Position numbers and translations under genes: made by a program | Source: Oscillospiraceae bacterium | Lineage (GTDB): Bacteria; Bacillota; Clostridia; Oscillospirales; Oscillospiraceae | Length of the DNA: 59,616 nucleotides | Reading direction: 5' to 3' | NCBI GenBank assembly: GCA_015067885.1 | Contig: SVLO01000011.1 | Span: 1-59,616, forward strand | Notes under the pieces: model-generated | The model's input: the letters and a program-made list of their open reading frames with translations, nothing else | Database searches by the model: none | Told to the model about the DNA's origin: nothing | In this document: positions 27,720 through 36,542 of the stretch, piece after piece | How positions within the stretch are numbered: the first letter of the stretch is position 1 | Layout: each line of letters opens with the position of its first letter

Positions 27720-30700
27720 ATGAAACACTATATCACCTTTGACAATCGGGAAAATCATTGGGACAACGCCCTACCCCTGGGTAACGGCGTGTTTGGTTGT
27801 ATGCTCTTTTTTGAAAAGGGCCAACTGCATATGCCCATGAACCACTACGAGGTGTACTACAACATCTCGGACAAGGTTCTGCCCGAGGGCATTTGGAAGG
27901 GTCTGCCCGAGTGTAAGGAACCCGGCGCTCGACACAAGGCTGTTCTCGATCGTGCCAACGCCAATGCCCAGGTCGAGGGCGAACCCTATTGCCTCTATCT
28001 GCGTGACCGGGCCAATTCGTTCAACGAAAAGCCCTTCATTGGGGAACTGTCTAACACATACCCTCAAACCGGCGAGTTGGTTTTCTCCTTCTCCGATAAG
28101 CTGAACGACACCCCCCACAAGCTGTCCATGTGCGTGGAGGATGCCATAGGTGAGCTGTCCATGATTGAGGCAGTGAACGTCAAAACCATCGTTGCCCGCC
28201 CGGACTGCATCATCAGCGACATCCGGCAGCAGGAGGCTGGCTTGCTTGATACCATTACCGTTTCTTTCCCCGGCTATCGGAAAGCAGGCACATTCCACGT
28301 CACCTACGAGCAAGCGGACAACCGCACCGTGATCTACACCGTCACCCGCCCCCTGTCCGAGGTCAAATCCTTTACATTCTCAGGCGCGATCCATTTGGTG
28401 GGTTCTGAATGCGAACTTTGCCAAACCGCCGGCAACAGCGCCACTCTCAAACTCAAGAACGCCTCCACATCACTCTCCGTCCTGACCACCATCGCAACCA
28501 ACTGGAAGTACACCGATACCAAGGCAGCGGCGTGCTCCAACGTCCGCGACTTTGCCGCCAACAGGTCTGCCCTGCTGGCCGAGCACCGGGAATACTGGGA
28601 GGCTTTCTTTGCCCGCTCCTCCATCACCCTCCCGGACAAGTTTTTGGAAAAGGTGTATCTCGTCAACCAGTACGCCCTGGACTGCTGCAGCGGCAAGGAC
28701 GGGGTCATGAAGCACCACGCCTGCGGTCTGAACGGTCTGTGGGCCGTCCGCCACCCGAATATTTGGGGCAGCATGTGGTACTGGGACGTGAACATCCAAG
28801 CCGCCTTTGCCGGGGTATTTTCCAGCAATCGGCTGGAACTGGCCAAGGTGTTCTCCGACGGGCTTCTCTCCTATCAAAAGCTTGCAGAATACTCTGCTAA
28901 GGCAATCCATAACCTGCCCGGTGCAGCCAGCGATTACCCCTATTACTTCTACTACAGCTGCTGGATGTGGTGCGCCCAGTATCTTTGGTTTCTGTATGAG
29001 TACAGCCTGGACAAGGAATATCTGAAAACCGAAGCATATCCTCTGTTCCTGAAGCTTTGCGAGTTTGCGTTGGGTATTTTCGAGTACGATGCAAATACCG
29101 ACACCTACAACGTCTATCCCGATGTTTCCCCGGAGCAGGGTCCCTACGCCCACAACACCACCATCACCGTGGCCTGCACCAAATATCTGCTCCGCTTCAC
29201 CTTGCAGGCAGCAGAGATTTTGGGCGACACCACCCCCCTATTGGAGCAAATCAAGGCTGTCCTGCCCAAGCTTCCCGGCTATGCCGTCAGCGGCCCCGGC
29301 AAATACGGCGTGCGACTGAAGGACTCCCCCGACACCCCGGAGAACACCTGGCTGCGTCATCCCAGCCTGCTGATGCCCGTATTCCCCATTGGCGAGTTCG
29401 ACCTGTCCAGCGATGAGGAAACCAAACAATTAGTCTACAATACCCTTGATTATTTGGAAGAAAACAGCGAGATTGGCATTTTTGGCGGCAGTTGGATCGC
29501 CGCCTCCGCCGCCCGGATGGGCAAGGGGCAGATGGCCCTTCGCCTGCTGTACGAGCGAGGCATCGACCACATGCTGCGCACCAACGGCCTCAGTGCCGAG
29601 GACACCGACCGCTTCACCAACTTCTGCCTCATCGGCCGCCAGCCCCTCTATTACCCCTGCATGATGGAATTCACAGGGGAAATGCTGGCCGCGGTCAACG
29701 AGATGTTGCTGCAGTCCCACAACGGGGTCATCCGCGTATTTCCCGCCCTGCCCGACGGCAAGCGGGACTTTGGCCGTGCCATCCGCAACGGCGAGTCTAT
29801 CTACGACTACACCGAGCGCTACACCGACTACGACGCCTGGCAGGATGTGCGCTTTGACAAACTTCTTGCCAAGGGTGCCTTCGAGGTCAGCGCCTGCTTG
29901 AAGGATAACGAGTTGGTTTGGATTTTGGTTCACAGCAAGAAGGGCGGCCAGGTCAATATTACCAGCCCCTACCTCACCGAGGCTCATTGCGTGTTCTGCG
30001 ACGGCAAACAAGTTTCCGCCGTGCAGGATGAAGCCGCTCTGCGCTTTGAAACCGAACCCGGAACGTGCTACCTGATCGCCAAGTCGGCTGAAGTTGATTT
30101 GTCCGCACCGAACACCCCCGACCCCGGCATCATCACCCACCGCACCCACACGCACCGCACCATCTCCATCGGCGAGAATGCAGAAACCGAGTACCAGCGC
30201 AAGCTGGATACATTCACCCGCGACTACTACCTCGGTAATGCCAGAATGTCCAACCGAACCGTTTACAAGTTCGACTTCACCAACGAACCGAGCACGAAAT
30301 ACGTCGATTTCTTCCCTATGCAGAGCTTCGTGAACCAAGGTCATCACATGAATACCCTCGATTTCTTCCGCATCGGCACCGAGGAATTCACCCCCGAGCG
30401 CGGCTTTGGTTTTGCCTGCACCGATGGGCTCCGAATCGCCGCCTCCCCTGCCCCCGATGCTCTGCGCGCTGATTTTGCCGAGGGCGAACAGGACACAGAA
30501 TTCATCATCGAGGCTCCTCGCGGTCAATATGAAATTCTTGTCATTTCCGGTGATTCCAACGAAGACAGCGTGACCGTGACCACCTGCGACAACAGCCGCA
30601 CCATCGGCGGCAACGTCGTCCCCAAAGGCACCTACCAGTGCGAGATCATTCCCATCATCCAAGAGTACGACGAGCTGATTCGCATCAAACTCTCCACCCG

Positions 30701-30758
30701 CCCTGGTTTCCGCTGGAAGCTGAACTGCATCATGCTCAACCTGATTCGTCCTTACTGA
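27720..30758 (+). CDS. GH95-like glycoside hydrolase (alpha-L-fucosidase/galactosidase type)
   Basis: A 1012-residue protein from the ATG at 27720, chosen for GGAGGG nine bases upstream. The N-terminal domain begins NALPLGNGVFGCML, as in GH95 enzymes. The helical catalytic domain (about 280-700) has GSMWYWDVNIQAAFAGV and FGGSWIAASAARMGKGQMA, and the C-terminal part has EMLLQSHNGVIRVFPALP. Around residues 820-1012 an extra beta domain follows. The GH95 FQIDGNFG segment reads YPCMMEFTGE here, so catalysis or specificity may differ. It is cytoplasmic and last in the DegT operon; repeat D follows 15 bases after the stop. Confidence 0.75.
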   Translation: MKHYITFDNRENHWDNALPLGNGVFGCMLFFEKGQLHMPMNHYEVYYNISDKVLPEGIWKGLPECKEPGARHKAVLDRANANAQVEGEPYCLYLRDRANSFNEKPFIGELSNTYPQTGELVFSFSDKLNDTPHKLSMCVEDAIGELSMIEAVNVKTIVARPDCIISDIRQQEAGLLDTITVSFPGYRKAGTFHVTYEQADNRTVIYTVTRPLSEVKSFTFSGAIHLVGSECELCQTAGNSATLKLKNASTSLSVLTTIATNWKYTDTKAAACSNVRDFAANRSALLAEHREYWEAFFARSSITLPDKFLEKVYLVNQYALDCCSGKDGVMKHHACGLNGLWAVRHPNIWGSMWYWDVNIQAAFAGVFSSNRLELAKVFSDGLLSYQKLAEYSAKAIHNLPGAASDYPYYFYYSCWMWCAQYLWFLYEYSLDKEYLKTEAYPLFLKLCEFALGIFEYDANTDTYNVYPDVSPEQGPYAHNTTITVACTKYLLRFTLQAAEILGDTTPLLEQIKAVLPKLPGYAVSGPGKYGVRLKDSPDTPENTWLRHPSLLMPVFPIGEFDLSSDEETKQLVYNTLDYLEENSEIGIFGGSWIAASAARMGKGQMALRLLYERGIDHMLRTNGLSAEDTDRFTNFCLIGRQPLYYPCMMEFTGEMLAAVNEMLLQSHNGVIRVFPALPDGKRDFGRAIRNGESIYDYTERYTDYDAWQDVRFDKLLAKGAFEVSACLKDNELVWILVHSKKGGQVNITSPYLTEAHCVFCDGKQVSAVQDEAALRFETEPGTCYLIAKSAEVDLSAPNTPDPGIITHRTHTHRTISIGENAETEYQRKLDTFTRDYYLGNARMSNRTVYKFDFTNEPSTKYVDFFPMQSFVNQGHHMNTLDFFRIGTEEFTPERGFGFACTDGLRIAASPAPDALRADFAEGEQDTEFIIEAPRGQYEILVISGDSNEDSVTVTTCDNSRTIGGNVVPKGTYQCEIIPIIQEYDELIRIKLSTRPGFRWKLNCIMLNLIRPY

Positions 30759-30773
30759 CCGCCGCACAGACAC

Positions 30774-31118
30774 CCTCCACCAGCGGCGCGGAAACGGCTC
30801 AAAAAGCAAATCCACAACTCTGAAACGTCAAGCCGATGGAGGGCAAAACAAAGTCTAAAAAATGTTGCCTAAATGGAAGGTGGTGCGGTACCTCGACCAT
30901 CCATTCACGCAACATTTTTTCGCTGTAACACAGCTTTTAACCTCACCATTCCCCTGCCGCTCCCTCTCCGACCCTCAATCGACCCGCCAAAAAGCTTGTT
31001 TTGCCCCCTAAAATTAAGAATGGATTTCCTTGCCATCTGCCCCTCCGGCACCCGGGATAGCCTCCATATCCATATAGGTTTGGGCGTGAGAATGGAGGGT
31101 CACGCGCCGCCTCCACCA
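30774..31118 (+). repeat. 344-bp intergenic repeat, copy D
   Basis: A 345-bp unit bounded by CCTCCACCA at 30774-30782 and 31110-31118. Main hairpin 30857-30875 with 30902-30920. The right boundary is followed by an A-run and a unique terminator stem rather than the ATTCATTCTCACG arm seen in A-C. Confidence 0.85.
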
Positions 31119-31156
31119 AAAACGACCGACTCGCTTTATGCGGGTCGGTCGTTTTT
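31118..31156 (+). terminator. Terminator after repeat D
   Basis: AAAAACGACCGAC and GTCGGTCGTTTTT form a 13-bp perfect stem ending in T's, directly after the CCTCCACCA boundary. Confidence 0.85.
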
Positions 31157-31163
31157 ATGCGGT

Positions 31164-31311
31164 GGGGAGTCGAACCCTGAGAGGGTATCCGCCGCGAAGA
31201 AAAACAATCCGGGGGATTGTTTTTTAGGCGGATGGTGCGCAGGCGGGTACCGATTCCCGACGTTCAGCATAAAGGTCAGTCGCAGCCAAGACTATCTGCC
31301 GATTCCTCGTT
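31164..31311. other. T-arm-like fragment, terminator and module remnant
   Basis: On the minus strand, CTCAGGGTTCGACTCCCC (31181-31164) looks like a tRNA/tmRNA T-arm, but no cloverleaf can be built. A hairpin AAAAACAATCC-GGG-GGATTGTTTTTT follows at 31200-31225. ATTCCCGACGTTCAGCATAAA near 31253-31273 is a fragment of the hairpin module. No gene is seen. Confidence 0.45.
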
Positions 31312-32144
31312 TTACCACACGGTCATATTGCAGTCGTCTACATCCAGAAGCCATTGAATCCAACGAGCTTCCTTCACATCGGTGTAAGTGGTCGGCTCGC
31401 GCAGCATACACTCCAACTCCGTGTCCACAAAGGTTCGCACATCGATAGCTGCAAATTCAGCCTCGCCGCAACGTGTAGACAGCAACTGTCCCCTTTCGCG
31501 AAACAGCAGTTCAAAAACCGAGTCTTTCGTACGCCACTTCAACCAGGGGAAGAACGCATCCTCCGGGCCACCGTAACGAGCCAAAACCTCCGCCGCTTCC
31601 GGATGCTTGGCCAGCCCTTTTCCGCCGCCACATATTCAGCCAGATGTCGATGGGTTCCGGTAAGAGTGCTTGCCCCTACCCAGACGATTTTCCCGCCATA
31701 GTTGTACAGTTTCTGCCATGGAGAGGAGTGCGAAAATGCATACTCGCCAAATGGGCCGGGCCGCGGGCCGTAACCATCATGCTCACAGGTCAGTTCGTTG
31801 GCATACTTACCCCGGGCCGCCAACGAGTGGGTCGGATTATTGCTGCGCAGCGTTCCAGGCATAGTGCGGAACACTTCGGTGATATGCCCCACTTCAGACG
31901 GAGTGGTATCCCTGTCCCAAATCTCATAGGCGATGGAATAGCTTTGGCTCAGCAGAGTAGGCACACACACCGTCCCATCTTCCCCCACTTGTTCCAAAAA
32001 CGCATCAATAACCGTCTGCGCTCCACCTTCCACGTGTCCCATGCTCTTCAAAGACGAGTGAAAAACCACCATGTCTCCCGAGGTAATCCCCAGTCGAGTC
32101 AAGGCATTTTTAATATCCTGTTTGGTAACCGTAGTCACTTTCAT
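31312..32144 (-). pseudogene. AAC(3)-family N-acetyltransferase, frameshifted
   Basis: Two overlapping frames make one ~275-residue protein of the aminoglycoside 3-N-acetyltransferase family. The first part (from the ATG at 32144) has VVFHSSLKSMGHVEGG, GTVCVPTLL, SNNPTHSLAARG and THRHLAEY. The reading then needs a one-base shift near 31612-31622, in a run of C's and T's, to continue as LAKHPEAAEVLARYGGPED and DAFFPWLKW down to 31312. The start overlaps the previous stop as TAATG, so it was translationally coupled. In this operon it may acetylate an amino sugar rather than confer drug resistance. The shift could be a real mutation or an assembly error. Confidence 0.75.
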
Positions 32145-34204
32145 TACCTCCGCCGCAGGACGGGCAGGCTCTTTTCCAGCATGACGTCCAAGTGCTGCAG
32201 CTTCCAGCGGATGGCATCGGCACCGCCGATGTAGTCCATGGACGGCTCGAAACCAAGGGCAGAATCCCGCTCCACCATGGGGATGGCCGCCTCGGCATTC
32301 TTGCGCTCCCGCTTGAGCAGGTTCTCCACCTGCACCGTCAGGCGGTACAGCCGGTCGGGGTTACTCTCCAACTGCATCTTTTCCCGCAGGATGGTCAGCT
32401 CCTTAAAATTGATGGCCGTGCGGTGGGTACAGCACATATACTCCAGCATATTCATCAGCTTCTTCAGCTCTTCGCCCTTGACGGAGATGGTCTTCATGAT
32501 GCGCAGGCCATCCTGAATAAGGGAACGGGCTTTTTTGCTGCGGGCAATCTCATCCGGGCGGCGCAGGCTGTAGGGTGCCGCCTGGCTGCCATCATCGTGA
32601 TAGTTCTGCACGAAGCAGATCTCATACCCGAAGTGCACCCCCGGGGGATCCGGGCGGTGGGTGTTCCCCAACACGTTGAACGGGAAGGCAGGACCGATGC
32701 GATAGGGACCGTACTGGTTCTCGTTGCTGGGGGTGTAGTAGTGGATGGACTCGTCCACCAGCTTCATGGCAGAGAGCAGCTTTTCCTTGTCCGCCCCGGC
32801 CAGCCGATCGGCCCAGGCGTCCAAATAGTCCGCAAACCTCATTCCACCGACGGTATAGGCCTGTTTGGCCTGTCGGGAAATAAAGGACGGGGTAAAGCCG
32901 AAGTGGTGGGACTCCATCAGGCCGCACAGGCCGTACTTCTCCCGGGCCTTCAAAATCTCCTGATGCAGGTCATTCCACTGCCAGGGGAAGGGCTCGTAGG
33001 ACACGACCCCAAAGTCCCAGGTGCGGCCGGCGGTGTTGACCATGGAGTACAGACGAATCCCACGCCGCTTGGCCACCTCCGCTTCCGCAAGGAAAGGAAT
33101 GCTGGGTTTGGTCCGGGACACAGTGTAGTCACGGATCTTGCTGGGGGCGTTGTCGAATTGGAAGGTATGAGGGATATTAAAATTCACCTGCAAGGATACA
33201 TCGGTGGGCATGGCCTCCACGAAGGCCACGCGTTCCTCCACCGAGGCATTGGCGAAGTTATATGTCCAAAAGATAATGTCCGCATCCGGCTTCACCGCCC
33301 GGATGACATCCCGGCTCAGCCGCAGCCAATCGGGATAGTCACAGCAGGGGAACCAGCCGGGGTTTGGCTTACCCGTGGGCAGGCCGTTGGAGGTGGTGGA
33401 CAAATCTTCACTGGCGATGACCCGGGGGTCCCGGCTGGGGAAGTTGGCCGACTCACCCACGAACACAATACCCTTGAACTCCGGCACGTCCCGGAACACC
33501 TGACCGAAGACCGCATCGTATTGTTCCCACGCGCCCTCCTCATCGGGGTGGACGTAGTTGGTGAGATAGCTGTAAGCATACACGTCGATGCCGTACTTGG
33601 CGGCCCGGCGGCACAGGTCACGGAAGTCGTACTCCACGCCGTGAGCGCCCTTGGTTCCATTCTCCACGAAGGCCAAAATCGCGTCGTAGCCGTAGTGGGC
33701 GCAGGTGGACAGGTACTCGTCGGGGTAGTAGTCAAGGCCCACGCCGGAGTGAATCATACGGGGCGAGAACGCCGCCATCTGCTCGGTGGTACCGTGGGTC
33801 AAAAAGGGCGCCCGGCGGAGGTTCATCCGGTCTTCCAGGGCGTAAAACGCCTGAGCCACGCCCCGCTCGTCAAAGGCAGCGATGGTGATACCCTGCGCCA
33901 CAACGCAGGTCTTGCGGCCCATGTAGCCTTTGCACTCGTTCAGGGCATCCGGGTCAACGCAGGCGGTAATATCCGCCTTGCCATCCACCACCTTGGCGTT
34001 CAGGCCAAAGGCGGTTTTCAGGTAGGCGGCAAAGTCCTTCGCCGCCAGCTTCGCCACCTGCCCCAAAGTGCCAACGGAAATGGTCAAACCGTCGGTCAGC
34101 ACCAGTTCATCGGCATTGGGTATGCGCTGCTTGGCGCCGTGGATGCGCTTGTGGGGCCGGCAGTAATCCTTGCGAAAGGCGTAAGCTTCTTCCCTCTTCG
34201 GCAT
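32144..34204 (-). CDS. Putative barrel glycoside hydrolase (GH20/GH67-like N-domain)
   Basis: A 686-residue protein whose N-terminal ~130 residues resemble the alpha/beta domain that precedes GH20, GH67 and related barrels (LTISVGTLGQVAKLAAKDF, then GVAQAFYALEDRMN). A TIM-barrel-like core follows: HYGYDAILAFVENG, FKGIVFVGESANFPSRDP, IFWTYNFANASVEER. A helical C-terminal region ends in a basic tail. Acidic residues in the GES and ENG motifs are candidate catalytic groups. There is no signal peptide. It is second in a three-gene operon, 15 bases after the upstream gene. The precise family is uncertain. Confidence 0.6.
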   Translation of the reverse strand: MPKREEAYAFRKDYCRPHKRIHGAKQRIPNADELVLTDGLTISVGTLGQVAKLAAKDFAAYLKTAFGLNAKVVDGKADITACVDPDALNECKGYMGRKTCVVAQGITIAAFDERGVAQAFYALEDRMNLRRAPFLTHGTTEQMAAFSPRMIHSGVGLDYYPDEYLSTCAHYGYDAILAFVENGTKGAHGVEYDFRDLCRRAAKYGIDVYAYSYLTNYVHPDEEGAWEQYDAVFGQVFRDVPEFKGIVFVGESANFPSRDPRVIASEDLSTTSNGLPTGKPNPGWFPCCDYPDWLRLSRDVIRAVKPDADIIFWTYNFANASVEERVAFVEAMPTDVSLQVNFNIPHTFQFDNAPSKIRDYTVSRTKPSIPFLAEAEVAKRRGIRLYSMVNTAGRTWDFGVVSYEPFPWQWNDLHQEILKAREKYGLCGLMESHHFGFTPSFISRQAKQAYTVGGMRFADYLDAWADRLAGADKEKLLSAMKLVDESIHYYTPSNENQYGPYRIGPAFPFNVLGNTHRPDPPGVHFGYEICFVQNYHDDGSQAAPYSLRRPDEIARSKKARSLIQDGLRIMKTISVKGEELKKLMNMLEYMCCTHRTAINFKELTILREKMQLESNPDRLYRLTVQVENLLKRERKNAEAAIPMVERDSALGFEPSMDYIGGADAIRWKLQHLDVMLEKSLPVLRRR

Positions 34205-34219
34205 ATCGGTTCACCCCAA

Positions 34220-35044
34220 TCAGTCGGGGATCTCGGTGTTCTTTACCTCGTCGATCCACTTGCGCAGCCACTTCTCGCTGGGCAGGCCGATGCCCATGAC
34301 AGAGTTGGCCTCAAAAATCATGCCGTCCAGGCGCCCCTCCTTCAGCATACGCAGGCCGAATTCACACTGCATCTGCATATACTCGTCGGGTACGGGGATG
34401 AACTCCAGGAAGCTGTACATATAAATGCCCAGCATCTTCTTCTGATTGGGGAACTCCCGCTCCAGGCGCTGGAAATGCTGCTCCAGCTCCGTCAGTTTCT
34501 TATAGTCGGAGGTCCACAGCGTGATACCATCCACCAGATTCAGTGTCTGAATGTCGGCACTGTCCATCTGATGGGTGTACCAGGTCATATAGATGTCCAT
34601 GGGGCGGCAGGCTTTGGCAAGACCGGCACGCACCTCATTCATAATGGCCGCGGCCTTTTCCATAGAATCGGGGTCATCCTTGAGCTGATGGAAGGGGTCG
34701 TCCAAGAAGGCACCGACAATGTTGGGATACTTCTCCGCCAGATCGCAGATAAATTTCTCCTCAATGCCCGTGCGGAACCCGGCGGAGCCGGTGGCACTCC
34801 ACAGCACCTTGTCCATGCGGCAAAAGCTCTCGGCATAGCCGTAGGCCTCGGCCGAATAGGGCGCGGGCACGCCTTCGCAGTTGACCAAAATCATATTGGG
34901 CACGTCCAGCATGTGGGCACCCTCGGTCGCAGTGATGCGGGACCAGGGGTAGTTGCGGCCGATTTTCTCGTTCGCGCCCAAATAGATATCATCCTGATGG
35001 GGACGAACACCGAAAAACCAGAACTTATCTCTTGCGATTGCCAT
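34220..35044 (-). CDS. Conserved protein of unknown function, barrel-like
   Basis: A 274-residue soluble protein from the ATG at 35044 (GGGTGATT upstream); an ATG nine bases earlier is equally open. Motifs FWFFGVRPHQDD, VGAFLDDPFHQL, YMTWYTHQM and GMIFEANSVMGIG suggest a TIM-barrel hydrolase or isomerase-like fold, but I do not recognise the family. It is first in the operon with the putative glycosidase and the acetyltransferase, so a role on the same sugar substrate is likely. Confidence 0.6.
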   Translation of the reverse strand: MAIARDKFWFFGVRPHQDDIYLGANEKIGRNYPWSRITATEGAHMLDVPNMILVNCEGVPAPYSAEAYGYAESFCRMDKVLWSATGSAGFRTGIEEKFICDLAEKYPNIVGAFLDDPFHQLKDDPDSMEKAAAIMNEVRAGLAKACRPMDIYMTWYTHQMDSADIQTLNLVDGITLWTSDYKKLTELEQHFQRLEREFPNQKKMLGIYMYSFLEFIPVPDEYMQMQCEFGLRMLKEGRLDGMIFEANSVMGIGLPSEKWLRKWIDEVKNTEIPD

Positions 35045-35077
35045 AATAATCACCCTTATATCCTATTGATTACAGCA

Positions 35078-35129
35078 AACTTAATTCGCTGATTAAACTA
35101 ATAATACCTAACCCCCTCCCCTTTGTCAA
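35078..35129 (-). promoter_or_regulatory. Promoter and operator of the minus-strand operon
   Basis: On the minus strand TTGACA (35124-35129) and TATTAT (35101-35106) are 17 bases apart. Immediately downstream is an AT-rich element read on the plus strand as AACTTAATTCGCTGATTAAA, with TTAAT/ATTAA arms. It shares AATTAAGT with the element at the divergent ROK promoter. Confidence 0.7.
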
Positions 35130-35215
35130 CTTGAATTTCCCCACAAATCCCGCGACTTTTCTCTGTTCACTTTTCACAAACTTCCGCTATGCAGAAAATT
35201 TCTTCATTTTTCCTC

Positions 35216-35267
35216 TTTACATTCCGGCTCCTTTCGGCTATACTTTCTTTTGTGACTAAATTAAGTC
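35216..35267 (+). promoter_or_regulatory. Promoter and operator of the ROK/transketolase group
   Basis: TTTACA (35216-35221) and TATACT (35239-35244) are separated by 17 bases. The near-palindrome GACTAAATTAAGTC lies at 35254-35267 just after the -10 box. Position and sequence suggest a ROK operator giving autoregulation. Confidence 0.7.
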
Positions 35268-35363
35268 GGCAAAAACATCAGCTATCTTCATCTTGCTCCC
35301 AGGCCGTTTGGATGTTAAAATAGGGGCAAACACCCCTACATCCCACGGAAGGAGCCTTAAAAC

Positions 35364-36449
35364 ATGGAGCATTCTTTCCTTTCCCACGCCGATGCAGCCC
35401 TACGGAACCGAAACAACATTCTACACTTTATAAAGAAACATCAGCCGCTCTCCCGCACCGATATTTGGGAGGCCATGAACATCAGCCGCGCCTCGGTGAC
35501 GCAGGTCATACGCCAACTGCAGGAAAGCGGGTTGGTTTCCGAAACCGGATTGGGTCAGTCCACCGGTGGACGCAAGCCCCAGTATCTAACTTTCTGCGGC
35601 TCGGGCAAACGATTTTTCGCTTTCGACTGGCTGACCCGTCAGCTCTCTCTGCTGGACTTGGACGGTCGGGTGCTGTGTGAGGCCCCCATCGCATTGGAGC
35701 GGCCCCTGCAACCCACCGCCTTCGCCGCCGCCCTTGCCGCCCAGGTGCAGGCCATGTCCGCCCGGCACCCCTGTCCCGCCGAGGATATGGTGGGCCTGTG
35801 TTTGGCTCTGCCCGGTCTGATTGACTGCCGCAGCGGCCGGGTCATCTACTCGGTAGAGCTTGGCTGGCAGGACGTGCCCATCACCGCCCTGCTGCAGCAG
35901 ACCCTCGGCATGGACGTCTTCGCGGAACGTATCGCCAACGTTATGGCCTTGGGCTGCGGCACACTGGAGGATATCAAATCCGCCACCCACTTCCAGCTGT
36001 TCCTGCTTGGCAGCGACGGTATCGGCGTGTGTTCTGTTTTCCGGGGCAGCTGTCAGCACGGTGCCAACTACATGCACGGCGAGCTGGGTCATATCAAAAC
36101 CGGCGAGGATGTGCTGTGCTCCTGCGGACAGACCGGCTGTTTGGAGGCCGTGGTCAATGACCGCATGCTCCGCTCCGGCGGCATCATCACGGACGAGGTG
36201 CTGGAGTTGCTGTCCGTCGGCATCGCCGCCTCTGTTAACCTCTCCGACCCCAGCTGTGTCATGCTGGTGGGTTCCTATATCAATCAACTGACCCCGGCCC
36301 AACAACTGCTGCTGACCCAGGCTGTCCGCAGCAAAGTGACCGGCCCCCACCTGCGGCGGTTGGAGCTGCATTTCTCCGACCAAACCAAGCAGCTGGCTCT
36401 GAGCGGTATGTGCACCTATGCCTTTGACCGCCATTTCAGTTTGGATTGA
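35364..36449 (+). CDS. ROK-family transcriptional regulator (zinc type)
   Basis: A 361-residue ROK repressor with winged helix-turn-helix (LSRTDIWEAMNISRASVTQVI) and a ROK domain carrying the zinc motif CSCGQTGCLE and GELGHI. It is divergent from the minus-strand glycosidase operon and upstream of the split transketolase genes. Matching AT-rich elements sit just past the -10 boxes of both divergent promoters, so it likely represses both sides. AAGGAGCC precedes the ATG. Confidence 0.9.
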   Translation: MEHSFLSHADAALRNRNNILHFIKKHQPLSRTDIWEAMNISRASVTQVIRQLQESGLVSETGLGQSTGGRKPQYLTFCGSGKRFFAFDWLTRQLSLLDLDGRVLCEAPIALERPLQPTAFAAALAAQVQAMSARHPCPAEDMVGLCLALPGLIDCRSGRVIYSVELGWQDVPITALLQQTLGMDVFAERIANVMALGCGTLEDIKSATHFQLFLLGSDGIGVCSVFRGSCQHGANYMHGELGHIKTGEDVLCSCGQTGCLEAVVNDRMLRSGGIITDEVLELLSVGIAASVNLSDPSCVMLVGSYINQLTPAQQLLLTQAVRSKVTGPHLRRLELHFSDQTKQLALSGMCTYAFDRHFSLD

Positions 36450-36542
36450 TTGATTTTTAATTTGCTCGTCATATAGTCGGTGGTTCACGCCGCCGCAATA
36501 TATATGAAAACCAAATATTGATCAGGAGGCTTGACAGACAAT

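Noticed and set aside
30774-31118. 344-bp unit as a tmRNA gene because it ends in CCTCCACCA
   Set aside because: No matching 5' acceptor strand, T-arm or tag-peptide frame can be found, and five copies of ssrA would be implausible.
31539-32144. AAC(3)-like protein as a clinical aminoglycoside resistance gene
   Set aside because: The frame is broken, and its coupling to a glycosidase operon argues for a metabolic role.
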